Part shown: positions 1 through 7,302 of the stretch, piece by piece | Position numbering within the stretch: the first letter of the stretch is position 1 | How the letters are laid out: every line of letters begins with the position of its first letter | Assembly: GCF_944380985.1 (NCBI RefSeq) | Contig: NZ_CALWJJ010000002.1 | Coordinates: 124,001-188,000, forward strand | From: an uncultured Agathobaculum sp. | GTDB taxonomy: Bacteria; Bacillota; Clostridia; Oscillospirales; Butyricicoccaceae | DNA length: 64,000 bases | Direction of reading: 5' to 3' | Translations under genes and position numbers: made by a program | Notes under the pieces: generated by a model | The model's input: only the letters and a program-made list of their open reading frames with translations | The model's database searches: none | What the model was told of the DNA's origin: nothing

Positions 1-431
1 CAGGGTTTTCCGCCTTTTTGGGTATGACGTTTTCCAGATAACGGGGGAGCGGGGCGGCGCAGGCCGTCCTTTTCCTAATCTCCGGAAAACAAAAAATCCG
101 TGCAGGTGCGGTACAAAGACCATCTATACACGGACTTACATACGACAACAAATTTATGTAAAAATGTAAATGGCATGACAAACACACAAAGAGATTACGC
201 CGGAAAGCTTGTATTCAGACACGGCATCTTATATAATAAGAACACGACGCGGCGTCATGCCGCTGTATATGATGGGTGTGCACCTGCGCAGGTCACAGGG
301 TGGTTGTGCGCCATGTGGCTGCCACATTTTTTGTTTTCCTTGCTTACAGTATAGTATCTGCGCGCGGCATGCGTAAAGGCAGATGGAAAGAAAAAGAAAA
401 GTTGCAGAGGGCGCCGCCGCCCTCCTTTTTG
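1..431. other. Left-edge stretch with no gene assigned
   Basis: I see no convincing gene here. The first 90 bases read in one minus-strand frame as a plausible peptide without a start codon, so an upstream leftward gene could begin near the edge, but this cannot be decided from the window. The middle (about 120-360) is AT-richer than the surroundings and holds a TATAAT-like hexamer near 232, without a matching gene. Confidence 0.4.
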
Positions 432-432
432 T

Positions 433-461
433 TTGCCCCCCAGATCGCTATGTGTTATAAT
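433..461 (+). promoter_or_regulatory. Promoter of the DnaD/DnaC-like operon
   Basis: A TATAAT hexamer at 456-461 lies 17 bp after TTGCCC at 433-438. The AAAGGAAG ribosome binding site follows just before the ATG at 494. The -35 is weak, so the call rests mainly on the -10 and on spacing to the gene. Confidence 0.5.
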
Positions 462-493
462 AAAAGCTGGTACCCCGGAAAGGAAGTGAACCC

Positions 494-1438
494 ATGCCTA
501 CCTCTGTGCTGCTGCCCGAGGGCGAGTTGCGCGTGGCCCGCTGCGATACGCTGGACAAGCTAATCGCGGTCAGCGACGGCGACGCGGCGCTGCTTTATCT
601 GTATATTTTGCGCCACGGCGGAGAGGTGGATGCCAAGCGTGCGGCACGGGCGCTGCATCTGTCGGCCGAGCGGTATGAGCGCGCGGCGTTTACCCTCAAC
701 CAGCTAACCGCGCCCGCCGCACCCGCAAAAGAGGACAAGCCCGAGGCCGCGCCCCAGTATACGGCCGACGAGCTGCGCCGCGCGCGGCTGGACGATAAGA
801 CCTTTGCCGGTGTGTGTGAGAGCGCGGAGAGTGTCATCGGCCGCACGTTAACCGAGGGTCAGCTGCGCTGCCTGTTGACCGTCTACGACCATCTTGGGCT
901 GTCGGCCGAGGCAATCGTCGAGCTGCTGTCCTATCTCAAGCGGGAGAAAGGTGCGGTGCGCCTGGCGGATATTCGCCGCGAGGCCTATCAGTGGGCGGAT
1001 ATGGGCATCATATCCGCGCAGCACGCGCAGCAGTATCTGACGCGGCGCGTAAGCGAAAAACCGCTTAGCGAGGCGATCTATAAGGCGCTTGGTGCCGATC
1101 CCGCGCAGCCCGCGCCTAAGGAGCAGCGCGTGTGCCGCTTTGCGCTTGCGCACGGCTTTCCGCCCGAAGCGGTCGCGCTGGCCGCTGCCCGCACGGACAG
1201 GCACCAGGGCCGCAAGAGCCTGGACTATACGCTTGGCATCCTGCGCCGCTGGGAAGAGAGCGGCGTACATACGGTCAGCGAGATCACTGCGCTTGAGCCG
1301 GAGATGCGGGCAGCAGCCGGCCAGATCGCCGCGCAGCCGACTGACAGCGCCACCATCGCCCAGTGGGAGCGGAAGTGGGAAGAGAGCAGGCGCGAGACGA
1401 GAAGAAAGAGACTGGAGGCCGAGGCCAGTGGCATATGA
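494..1438 (+). CDS. DnaD-domain replication initiation protein
   Basis: This 314-residue protein is likely a primosome component that helps load the replicative helicase at origins or restart sites. Residues 1-70 look like the winged-helix N-terminal domain of DnaD/DnaB-type proteins. An A/P/E-rich linker (about 71-92) leads to a helical DnaD C-terminal domain (about 95-185). A second, related helical segment follows (about 190-265), ending in the family motif YTLGILRRWEESGVHT. The ATG at 494 has a good ribosome binding site. It overlaps the next gene, a DnaC/DnaI-type ATPase, by 11 bp, which supports translational coupling and the replication role. Family is clear; the exact step is inferred. 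Confidence 0.88.
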   Translation: MPTSVLLPEGELRVARCDTLDKLIAVSDGDAALLYLYILRHGGEVDAKRAARALHLSAERYERAAFTLNQLTAPAAPAKEDKPEAAPQYTADELRRARLDDKTFAGVCESAESVIGRTLTEGQLRCLLTVYDHLGLSAEAIVELLSYLKREKGAVRLADIRREAYQWADMGIISAQHAQQYLTRRVSEKPLSEAIYKALGADPAQPAPKEQRVCRFALAHGFPPEAVALAAARTDRHQGRKSLDYTLGILRRWEESGVHTVSEITALEPEMRAAAGQIAAQPTDSATIAQWERKWEESRRETRRKRLEAEASGI

Positions 1439-2423
1439 TAAAAAGATACTGTCGGCGGCGCGCCGCGCGCTTGAGCGCGACCGTGCCGCCCGCGCCGATG
1501 AGCTGGAGCAGCGCAGACAGGATGTTTATGCGCGTGCGCCGCGCATCCGGGCGATCGACCGCGAGCTATCCACAACTGCGGTGGCCGTGCTCAAAACCGC
1601 GCTCGAATCTGGCGGCGATCCCGGCGCGGCGATCGAGCGGCTGCGCGAGCGCAACCTGTCACTGCAAAAGGAGCGCGCCGGCCTGCTCGGTCATCTCGGT
1701 CTGCCTGCGGATTATTTGACCGATAAGCCGCAGTGCTGCAAATGCGGCGACACGGGCTATCAGGGCAGCGCAACCTGCGAGTGCGTTAAGGCACGCTATG
1801 CCGCGCTGCTCAAGGAGCAGCTTTCTGCTGTGCTGCCGATTGAGGATCAAAATTTCGATAAATTCCGTCTGGACTATTATCCGACCAGATTTGACAGCCG
1901 GCTTGGCGACTCGCCAAGAGAGATTATGGCGGACCATCTGTATGACTGCCGCGCATATGCCGAAGGGTTTACTCCCCATGCGATGAATCTGCTGTTTTAT
2001 GGTTCGACCGGTCTCGGCAAAACATTTTTATCCACCTGCATTGCCGAGGTGGTCTCCGCGCGTGGGTTTTCGGTGGCATATGACACGGCCATCAACATCA
2101 TTGCGACATACGAGACGATCAAGTTTGGCAACGGCGATGGTGAGGCCGCCGCGGAACGCGCAGCGCGTTATGAGCGTGCCGACCTGCTCATTATTGACGA
2201 CATGGGCACCGAGATGGGTACGGCGTTTACCGTGTCCGCGCTTTATAACCTGATTAACACCCGGCTGATGGCAAAACGCTCGATGATTATCAACACCAAT
2301 CTGTTGCCCGAGCAGCTCAGCGATAAATATTCACCCGCTGTGGCTTCCCGCCTGCGCGGGGAGTTCAAGCCGCTGCACTTTGTAGGCGAGGATATTCGCC
2401 TGATGAACCGAAAGCAAATGTAA
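1428..2423 (+). CDS. DnaC/DnaI-type helicase loader ATPase
   Basis: This is an AAA+ ATPase of the DnaC/DnaI/IstB group, 331 residues from the GTG at 1428, which overlaps the DnaD gene. An upstream extension of the frame exists but would lie inside dnaD and is not used. Residues 10-90 are charged and helical, probably the helicase-binding part. A cysteine cluster at 103-119 (C103, C104, C106, C117, C119) looks like a zinc site, as in DnaI. The Walker A GSTGLGKT is at 192-199 and Walker B LLIIDD at 253-258. It likely loads the replicative helicase with its DnaD-domain neighbour. The stop lies only 8 bp before the first small-RNA promoter, with no terminator between. Confidence 0.88.
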   Translation: MAYDKKILSAARRALERDRAARADELEQRRQDVYARAPRIRAIDRELSTTAVAVLKTALESGGDPGAAIERLRERNLSLQKERAGLLGHLGLPADYLTDKPQCCKCGDTGYQGSATCECVKARYAALLKEQLSAVLPIEDQNFDKFRLDYYPTRFDSRLGDSPREIMADHLYDCRAYAEGFTPHAMNLLFYGSTGLGKTFLSTCIAEVVSARGFSVAYDTAINIIATYETIKFGNGDGEAAAERAARYERADLLIIDDMGTEMGTAFTVSALYNLINTRLMAKRSMIINTNLLPEQLSDKYSPAVASRLRGEFKPLHFVGEDIRLMNRKQM

Positions 2424-2431
2424 ACAATTCT

Positions 2432-2485
2432 TTCACAGCGCGTTCAAATTTTGTTCATACATCGTGCGGGAGGATGGAGTATACT
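2432..2485 (+). promoter_or_regulatory. Activator-type promoter of small RNA unit 1
   Basis: Three hexamers repeat every 11 bp: TTCACA 2432-2437, TTCAAA 2443-2448, TTCATA 2454-2459. Exactly 20 bp later lies TATACT (2480-2485). No -35 sits at the normal 17-bp distance, so an OmpR/PhoB-family response regulator bound to the repeats probably replaces it. The same geometry recurs at units 2-4 and at htrA. Confidence 0.8.
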
Positions 2486-2491
2486 AAGCAT

Positions 2492-2622
2492 GTCGGTAAG
2501 GGAAGCCGCAATCCCTGTGTCGACAAACAGCCTACCGATCTTTTATTTCTCTTTTACCCCCTTTTTTGTGAAATGGCAGAAAGCGCCCCGGTTCCGTCTC
2601 CCCCACGGATCGGGGCGCCTTC
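2492..2622 (+). ncRNA. Predicted small RNA, tandem family member 1
   Basis: Predicted transcript of about 130 nt starting at the G of TGTC, 7 bp after the -10. It begins with an imperfect 12-bp hairpin (2492-2503 with 2512-2524). A segment at 2525-2544, identical to unit 2, leads to a CU-rich single-stranded part (about 2541-2566, core TCTCTTTTACC). It ends in a hairpin (GCGCCCCG 2583-2590 with 2611-2618) whose tail is U-poor, so termination may be leaky. No reading frame is conserved among the four units. An RNA regulator pairing with ribosome binding sites is inferred. Confidence 0.72.
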
Positions 2623-2649
2623 TCATGTATGGGCAGAGGTTACAAACCC

Positions 2650-2703
2650 TTTAAACTCTGTTTACGCTCTGTTAACACATTGCGCCGGTCTGAGGCGTAT
2701 ACT
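2650..2703 (+). promoter_or_regulatory. Activator-type promoter of small RNA unit 2
   Basis: Hexamers TTTAAA 2650-2655, TTTACG 2661-2666 and TTAACA 2672-2677 are spaced 11 bp apart, followed after exactly 20 bp by TATACT (2698-2703). A fourth, weaker repeat may lie around 2639. Same layout as unit 1. Confidence 0.78.
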
Positions 2704-2709
2704 GAACTT

Positions 2710-2835
2710 GTCGATGCGGGAGAGGAGATTCCCCGTCGGCAAACAGCCTACCGATCTTTTTCTCTTTTACCCCTCTATTTTGTGAAATGACAGGAAAACG
2801 CCCGGCTCCGCTGCACGCGAAGCGGGGCGTTTTTC
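2710..2835 (+). ncRNA. Predicted small RNA, tandem family member 2
   Basis: Predicted transcript of about 126 nt with its start G 7 bp after the -10. A 5' hairpin pairs 2710-2721 with 2729-2740 (12 positions, one mismatch, some G-U). The 20 bases at 2741-2760 are identical to unit 1, then comes the CU-rich segment with TCTCTTTTACCCC. The terminator ACGCCC...GGGCGTTTTT ends near 2835 and has the best U-tail of the four. The loops differ from unit 1 while the pairing is kept, which points to selection on RNA structure. Confidence 0.74.
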
Positions 2836-2870
2836 TGCTTGCGGCTTGTGCAGTGCCTTGTAAAAAACCT

Positions 2871-2924
2871 TTCAAACTCTGTTCAAGAATCGTTTACAAA
2901 TGGAACGGTATTGTGCGGTATACT
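2871..2924 (+). promoter_or_regulatory. Activator-type promoter of small RNA unit 3
   Basis: Hexamers TTCAAA 2871-2876, TTCAAG 2882-2887 and TTTACA 2893-2898, then exactly 20 bp to TATACT (2919-2924). Same layout as units 1, 2 and 4. Confidence 0.8.
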
Positions 2925-2930
2925 ATAATT

Positions 2931-3072
2931 GTCGGCAGGGAGATATATTTTGCCGGCAAACTCCTTTTACACCTTGTTTTCATTCACCTTTTCTTTTTTA
3001 CCCTCTTTTTTCATTTTGCAATGGAAAGCGCCCTGCCTCCTCTCACCGGGGGTCAGGGCGCTTTCCGTTCTA
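2931..3072 (+). ncRNA. Predicted small RNA, tandem family member 3
   Basis: Predicted transcript of about 140 nt. The 5' hairpin is the simplest: GTCGGCA (2931-2937) with TGCCGGC (2951-2957). The middle is strongly CU-rich (about 2960-3015) and contains CTCCTTTTAC, whose complement is a Shine-Dalgarno-like GTAAAAGGAG. A perfect 13-bp terminator stem pairs 3023-3035 with 3054-3066. This is the most diverged member in the linker but keeps the start, CU tract and terminator order. Confidence 0.72.
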
Positions 3073-3106
3073 TTTGAGACCAGCGCTCCGAAAAGGCAAC
3101 AAATCT

Positions 3107-3160
3107 TTCACAGCCTATTCAAAATCTGTTCACATATTAAAGGATATATTCGGGTATACT
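3107..3160 (+). promoter_or_regulatory. Activator-type promoter of small RNA unit 4
   Basis: Hexamers TTCACA 3107-3112, TTCAAA 3118-3123 and TTCACA 3129-3134, then exactly 20 bp to TATACT (3155-3160). These are the cleanest boxes of the set. Confidence 0.8.
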
Positions 3161-3166
3161 GATTTT

Positions 3167-3312
3167 GTCATTAAGGGAAGCCGCAATCCTGCATCTGGAA
3201 GGCTAAGCGATCTTTTCCTCTTTTACTCCCTCTTTTCAAATCTGTATAGTAAACCGGCAAAGCGCCGCCGGCCCGTTCTCCTCAACGGGCGGCGGCGCTT
3301 TGCGTTGGTTTT
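3167..3312 (+). ncRNA. Predicted small RNA, tandem family member 4
   Basis: Predicted transcript of about 145 nt. Its first 35 nt share AAGGGAAGCCGCAATCC with unit 1, but the closing part of the 5' hairpin has decayed. GCGATCTTTT and the CU-rich CTCTTTTACTCCC follow. The terminator is the longest of the four: about 19 bp with one bulge, pairing 3258-3277 with 3284-3302. It ends well before the mrp promoter. Confidence 0.7.
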
Positions 3313-3326
3313 ACCATATCGTGTGC

Positions 3327-3527
3327 TTATTTGTCGCTTCGGTTTGCATGTCGCCTTTTAACGGGCATCGCATACGTCAAAATAATGCAGATGCCCTGCA
3401 CGGCGGTAATCGTCACGGGGTTCCCGGTTTGGACGAACTTGGCCAGCACGCCCTCTTGGGCGCGATTTTTGACACCACATGCAGATAAAATTTTAGAAAA
3501 AGCGCAGTGAGCCAGCCTTGCGAAAGC
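3327..3527 (-). pseudogene. Possible remnant of a leftward gene
   Basis: A minus-strand frame stays open from the mrp promoter region down to a TAA at 3327-3329 and reads like real protein (for example GVLAKFVQTGNPVTITAVQG, then a hydrophobic stretch). No start codon or ribosome binding site is visible, and the frame runs into the mrp promoter. It could be the 3' end of a decayed membrane protein gene. I do not recognise the family. Confidence 0.25.
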
Positions 3528-3546
3528 AAAATAAATGCGCTATACT
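3518..3546 (+). promoter_or_regulatory. Promoter of mrp
   Basis: TTGCGA at 3518-3523, a 17-bp spacer and TATACT at 3541-3546. A conventional housekeeping promoter, in contrast to the four activator-type promoters just upstream. Confidence 0.7.
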
Positions 3547-3584
3547 AAAGGCGAGCAATATATTTATGTTAGGAGTTGTTTACT

Positions 3585-4403
3585 ATGGGTTGCTCACATA
3601 ATTGTGAATCCTGCTCGGCGGGCTGCGGCACCGCTTCGAGCCTTAAAGTTGCGGCCAATCCGGCGGCAACTGTTCGTAAAGTTATCGGCGTAGTATCCGG
3701 CAAGGGCGGTGTAGGCAAGAGCTTGCTCACCTCGATGCTGGCGGTCGGCATGACGCGCAAGGGCTATACCTGTGGCGTGCTGGACGCGGACATCACCGGC
3801 CCGTCCATCCCCAAGTCGTTCGGCGTGCATGGAAAGCTCGAGGGCTGCGAGGGTGGTATCCTGCCGGCGCGCAGCGAGGGCGGCGTGCAGATGGTTTCAA
3901 TTAACCTGCTGCTGCCCAATGAGGACGATCCGGTCATCTACCGCGGGCCGATCATCGCGCAGACCGTCAAGCAGTTCTGGTCCGATGTGGTGTGGGACGA
4001 CGTGGACTTCCTGTTTGTCGACATGCCGCCCGGCACGGGAGACGTGCCGCTGACCGTGTTCCAGTCACTGCCGGTGGACGGTATTTTGGTTGTTACCTCG
4101 CCGCAGGACCTGGTGTCCATGATCGTGGGCAAGGCGGTCAAGATGGCGCAGATGATGGACATACCGCTGATCGGCGTGGTGGAAAATTACAGCTATCTCG
4201 AGTGCCCGGACTGCGGTAAACATATTTCGGTCTTTGGCGAGAGCCATCTCGAGGAGGTTACGGCGCAGTACGGCCTGAACGTGCTGGCCAAGCTGCCGAT
4301 CGATCCCCGCTTGGCCGCAGCGGTAGACGCGGGTCAAATCGAGGACGCGCAGCTGCCGGACGCGCTCACCGGCGCGATCAAGGCGGTAGAGGCGCTGCGA
4401 TGA
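3585..4403 (+). CDS. mrp: Mrp/NBP35-family P-loop ATPase, iron-sulfur carrier
   Basis: A 272-residue Mrp/ApbC-type scaffold or carrier that moves iron-sulfur clusters to apo-proteins. The ATG at 3585 is preferred over the upstream TTG at 3576 because AGGAG (3571-3575) is then at proper distance. A cysteine-rich head (C3, C7, C10, C14) resembles the N-terminal cluster site of NBP35 proteins. The deviant Walker A GKGGVGKS is at 39-46, and the CxxC (C207, C210) binds the bridging cluster at the dimer face. The ATGA overlap with the NifX-like gene suggests that the two act together in metal-cluster handling. Confidence 0.92.
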   Translation: MGCSHNCESCSAGCGTASSLKVAANPAATVRKVIGVVSGKGGVGKSLLTSMLAVGMTRKGYTCGVLDADITGPSIPKSFGVHGKLEGCEGGILPARSEGGVQMVSINLLLPNEDDPVIYRGPIIAQTVKQFWSDVVWDDVDFLFVDMPPGTGDVPLTVFQSLPVDGILVVTSPQDLVSMIVGKAVKMAQMMDIPLIGVVENYSYLECPDCGKHISVFGESHLEEVTAQYGLNVLAKLPIDPRLAAAVDAGQIEDAQLPDALTGAIKAVEALR

Positions 4404-4840
4404 ACATCGGCGTAGCATATGACAACGGGCAGATCGCCCAGAACCTGGGCGGCTGCAAAACCGTTCTGATTGTCACTGTGGAGGAACGCGAGCCCGTAGG
4501 TAAGCGCCTTGCCACGGTAGAGGGCGAGGGTACGACCGCGCTGATCCGGCTGGTGAACGCGGAAAAGATCGACGTGCTGATCTGCGGTGCGCTCGGCCTT
4601 GCGATCCGCAACGCGCTTGAGCTGATCGGCGTACTGCTTGTGCCAGGCTGCCAAGGCTCGCCCGAGGAGGCGGTCGCAAGCTTTATCATCGGCGAAAAAC
4701 AGGGTGATCCGACCCTGCTCGAGATCGGTCGCGAGGAGGATCCCGACGATCCGATGGCCTGCATACATGACTGTGGCAAGTGCGCGGGCTGCGGGCCGAT
4801 CGAGCTGCTCCGGCAGATTCCGGTCGAAGAAGTTGAGTGA
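4400..4840 (+). CDS. NifX/NifB-associated (dinitrogenase cofactor-like) protein
   Basis: A 146-residue member of the NifB/NifX/VnfX small-domain family, start MNIGVAYDNGQIAQNLGG, with the usual alternating beta-alpha pattern in the first 100 residues. The tail has a cysteine cluster CIHDCGKCAGCGP, suggesting that it holds an iron-sulfur or metal site. No nitrogenase genes lie nearby, so a nitrogenase role is unlikely; partnering the upstream Mrp in cluster assembly is the more natural reading. It overlaps mrp by 4 bp. Confidence 0.82.
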   Translation: MNIGVAYDNGQIAQNLGGCKTVLIVTVEEREPVGKRLATVEGEGTTALIRLVNAEKIDVLICGALGLAIRNALELIGVLLVPGCQGSPEEAVASFIIGEKQGDPTLLEIGREEDPDDPMACIHDCGKCAGCGPIELLRQIPVEEVE

Positions 4841-4867
4841 AAAGTGAGATATTGCTAAAAAAGCGCC

Positions 4868-5023
4868 ATGAAAGGCGATCGCTTACAAGCGCAATGGCAT
4901 ATTTCACTGGCAGGTAAAGAGATAAAGGACGTTGCCGCTGCGGTTATTATCCACAACAAAATCGTTGGCCACCACTGCTACGATACAGCAAGGCGGCGCA
5001 ACGGTGTAAAAATTTATAAGTAA
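4868..5023 (+). CDS. Small ORF resembling a truncated Nudix N-terminus
   Basis: A 51-residue frame, ATG at 4868. Its middle, KEIKDVAAAVIIHNKI, resembles the first beta-hairpin of MutT-type Nudix hydrolases, but no Nudix box follows. I see no ribosome binding site. Either a decayed gene end or chance. Confidence 0.2.
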   Translation: MKGDRLQAQWHISLAGKEIKDVAAAVIIHNKIVGHHCYDTARRRNGVKIYK

Positions 5024-5037
5024 GAGGTATTAATCAA

Positions 5038-5073
5038 CAGCCTCAGCCAGACAACATCGTCCGGCTGAGGCTG
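5038..5073. terminator. Terminator between the NifX-like gene and the LysR gene
   Basis: An 11-bp perfect stem, CAGCCTCAGCC (5038-5048) with GGCTGAGGCTG (5063-5073), followed on the plus strand by TTTATTTTT. It lies between convergent genes and may serve both. Confidence 0.75.
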
Positions 5074-5075
5074 GT

Positions 5076-5972
5076 TTATTTTTCATATACCGTTTGCACT
5101 GCGTCCAAAAATCGCGTGACTGTGTCAGATGGTTGCGGGGAATGCAGCAGGCCGAAAGGAATGGCATAGTTCCAGTTCACAGGGATGGTCTTTAGCAGCG
5201 GGTGGATGTTGCGCCAATTGTCAATGGTCATCATCACATCCGCAGAGTTTTCACATCGATTAAACACATTGATACTGAGAAAATCAAAATCTACAATATG
5301 TATCTGCGGATGCTCCCGCATAAGGCTGTCTCGCATTTGGTCGAGATAACCATTCCAACCGCGGTGGATCATCAGGAAGTTTTCATCATGTAGATCAGCT
5401 GGATCGAGATGATCTCTGGATGCAAGCGGATGATAGACTGACACCGCGCAGCGAATCGGCTCGAGCGAAAGCTCAAGTGCGTCACAGTGCCAGCGCGCAC
5501 AGGCGTCTGCGTCGAACGGACCGGCTACAATGTCAATGTTCTGGCCTAGATTACGCAGGATTTCGCGGGCGTTTTCCGGTGTGTTTTCGTATGGAACGAG
5601 CTGGAACTTGATATCCGGGCAGTGCTCGTGCAGGCGAGGCCACAGATCGAGCAGGAACTGCCCTGGCGTCATGGGCGAAGTGCCGATGCGGATAATCTGC
5701 TCCCCCTGCTCTGCAGCGTTGTTTGCCCGCATCAGAGCGTCCTTGCAATATTGAATGATGTATTGCGCGTCCTTGTAGACCGATTTGCCAGCCTCGGTCA
5801 GCTTGAGACCGCGTGGGCTGCGGGTGAAAAGCTGCAAGCCCAGGCCGGATTCGAGCGAGGTGATCTGTTTAATGACTGCGGTCGGCGTAATATACAGCTC
5901 TTCCGCTGCCTTGTTGAAACTGCCGGCATCGGCTGCCCGGAGGAAGGTTTCCAGCTGTGGGTTATATAGCAT
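5076..5972 (-). CDS. LysR-family transcriptional regulator
   Basis: 298 residues, the usual LysR length. The N-terminal winged helix-turn-helix occupies about 1-60, with the typical FNKAAEELYITPTAVIKQI segment, and an effector-binding periplasmic-fold domain follows from about 90. It is divergent from the aldo/keto reductase and redox genes at 6.2-10.8 kb, the standard arrangement for a LysR regulator and its target operon. The inducer is unknown; quinone, aldehyde or oxidative signals would suit the neighbours. Confidence 0.9.
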   Translation of the reverse strand: MLYNPQLETFLRAADAGSFNKAAEELYITPTAVIKQITSLESGLGLQLFTRSPRGLKLTEAGKSVYKDAQYIIQYCKDALMRANNAAEQGEQIIRIGTSPMTPGQFLLDLWPRLHEHCPDIKFQLVPYENTPENAREILRNLGQNIDIVAGPFDADACARWHCDALELSLEPIRCAVSVYHPLASRDHLDPADLHDENFLMIHRGWNGYLDQMRDSLMREHPQIHIVDFDFLSINVFNRCENSADVMMTIDNWRNIHPLLKTIPVNWNYAIPFGLLHSPQPSDTVTRFLDAVQTVYEK

Positions 5973-6000
5973 CCTGTTTCACCGCCTTGCGCTGTTTATA

Positions 6001-6123
6001 AAACAAGTATAACTGGTTTTTTGAACCCGTGCAAGAGCGGCTTATTCAGCCAATACATACAATAATACAAAAGCCGCCAGGAAGAATAAAGAATATGCGT
6101 GGTATGTGTGGAAACAAGTATAA
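6001..6123. promoter_or_regulatory. Divergent control region with a repeated 12-mer
   Basis: The 12-mer AAACAAGTATAA occurs at 6001-6012 and 6112-6123, once by each divergent promoter. It could be the LysR binding site, though it is a direct and not an inverted repeat. Confidence 0.35.
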
Positions 6124-6157
6124 ACCTTTATGTATAAACTCAATAACTTATTGGAAC

Positions 6158-6186
6158 TTCCATCTGCCAGCCACCGGCACTATAAT
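6158..6186 (+). promoter_or_regulatory. Promoter of the aldo/keto reductase operon
   Basis: TATAAT at 6181-6186 with only a poor -35 (TTCCAT, 6158-6163) at 17 bp. That suits an activated LysR-dependent promoter. Confidence 0.45.
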
Positions 6187-6220
6187 TAAGAAAAAAGCAA
6201 TCCGTTCAGGAGGGAATAAC

Positions 6221-7246
6221 ATGGACGACCGCGTTTTAGGAACCGATTTTACTGTATCATCCATTGGGCTGGGCTGCATGGGATTCAGCCATGCCTATGG
6301 CGCGCCAACCGAGGAGCAACAAGCCATCCGTGCAATCCGGAGCGCTTACGACATGGGATACACCCTGTTTGATACTGCCGAGGTGTACGGTACGCAGGAC
6401 GACCCGCATGCCAATGAACGCCTGGTGGGCAAGGCGCTGAAAGATGTGCGCGACCAGGTGCAGATTATCAGCAAATTCGGCATCCGTTTTGATGAAAGCA
6501 GCTCAGAGGTCAACAAGCCGCTGATCCCGGATGCGCGTTGCGCAGTAATCCGCGCATCTGTGGAGGGCTCGCTCCGGCGGCTAGGCACCGACCGCATCGA
6601 CCTGTATTTCCAGCACCGCATCGACCCGGATGTCGAGCCGGAGGTGGTGGCCGGGGTCATGGCCGACCTGATCCGCGAGGGCAAGATCCTGCACTGGGGT
6701 ATCTCGGAGGCCAACGAGGACTATTTGCGCCGTGCGCACGCAGTCTGCCCGGTAACAGCGGTGGAAAACCGCTATTCCATGATGGCGCGGCAGTATGAGG
6801 CGCTGTTCCCGGCACTGGAGGAGCTGCGTGTGGGCTTTGTTGCCTTTTCGCCTATGGCAAACGGTCTGCTGGCCGGCGTGTATGGCAAGGACAGCCAATT
6901 CGACCCCAAGCTCGATTACCGCAGCAACATGCCGCAATTCACCGCACAGGCAGCGGAGCAGAACCGGCAGCTGCTGCAACTTTTGCACAATCTGGCCGCG
7001 CAGAAAAGTGCCACCCCGGCGCAGATTTCGCTGGCATGGATGCTGTGCAAAAAGCCGTGGATTGTGCCCATTCCGGGCACGCGCAAGCCGGAACGTATGC
7101 GCGAAAACGCTGGTGCGGCCGATGTCCGGCTGACCGTAGACGAGGTTGCCGCGTTGGACAGGGCGCTTGATACCATACCTATGTCCGCCGTGTTCGGCGG
7201 CACGCGGGTGACAAAGCAATTCTGTAATGTTCTGCAACTGGATTGA
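6221..7246 (+). CDS. Aldo/keto reductase
   Basis: A 341-residue cytosolic NAD(P)H-dependent oxidoreductase of the aldo/keto reductase superfamily. I start at the ATG at 6221 because CAGGAGGG stands just before it; the frame is open further upstream but lacks a site. The catalytic tetrad is visible: D51, Y56, K85 and H132. The C-terminal part has the cofactor-binding IPGTRKPERMRENAGA segment typical of the YhdN/Tas branch. It is the first gene of the LysR-linked redox cluster. Substrate unknown; aldehydes or quinones are likely. Confidence 0.9.
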   Translation: MDDRVLGTDFTVSSIGLGCMGFSHAYGAPTEEQQAIRAIRSAYDMGYTLFDTAEVYGTQDDPHANERLVGKALKDVRDQVQIISKFGIRFDESSSEVNKPLIPDARCAVIRASVEGSLRRLGTDRIDLYFQHRIDPDVEPEVVAGVMADLIREGKILHWGISEANEDYLRRAHAVCPVTAVENRYSMMARQYEALFPALEELRVGFVAFSPMANGLLAGVYGKDSQFDPKLDYRSNMPQFTAQAAEQNRQLLQLLHNLAAQKSATPAQISLAWMLCKKPWIVPIPGTRKPERMRENAGAADVRLTVDEVAALDRALDTIPMSAVFGGTRVTKQFCNVLQLD

Positions 7247-7302
7247 GGAAAATATAGAAGCTGTTTGATCTGTATCAAACACGCCGAAAGGAGAGAAACC
7301 GT

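Noticed and set aside
1089..1427. N-terminal extension of the DnaC-like ATPase
   Set aside because: The extension lies within dnaD in another frame, and the GTG at 1428 gives the usual overlap and length.
2432..3160. Small-RNA promoters assigned firmly to PhoP
   Set aside because: The boxes resemble Pho boxes, but the 20-bp spacing and TTCAAA-type words match htrA better than pstS and ppk, which share 21 bp and TTxACA.
2432..3312. CRISPR array or simple tandem repeat
   Set aside because: Units are 218-236 bp, share promoter, hairpin and terminator parts but not one constant repeat, and have no uniform spacers.
2451..3488. Short plus-strand ORFs across the small-RNA region
   Set aside because: They cross promoters and terminators, lack ribosome binding sites and are not shared between units.
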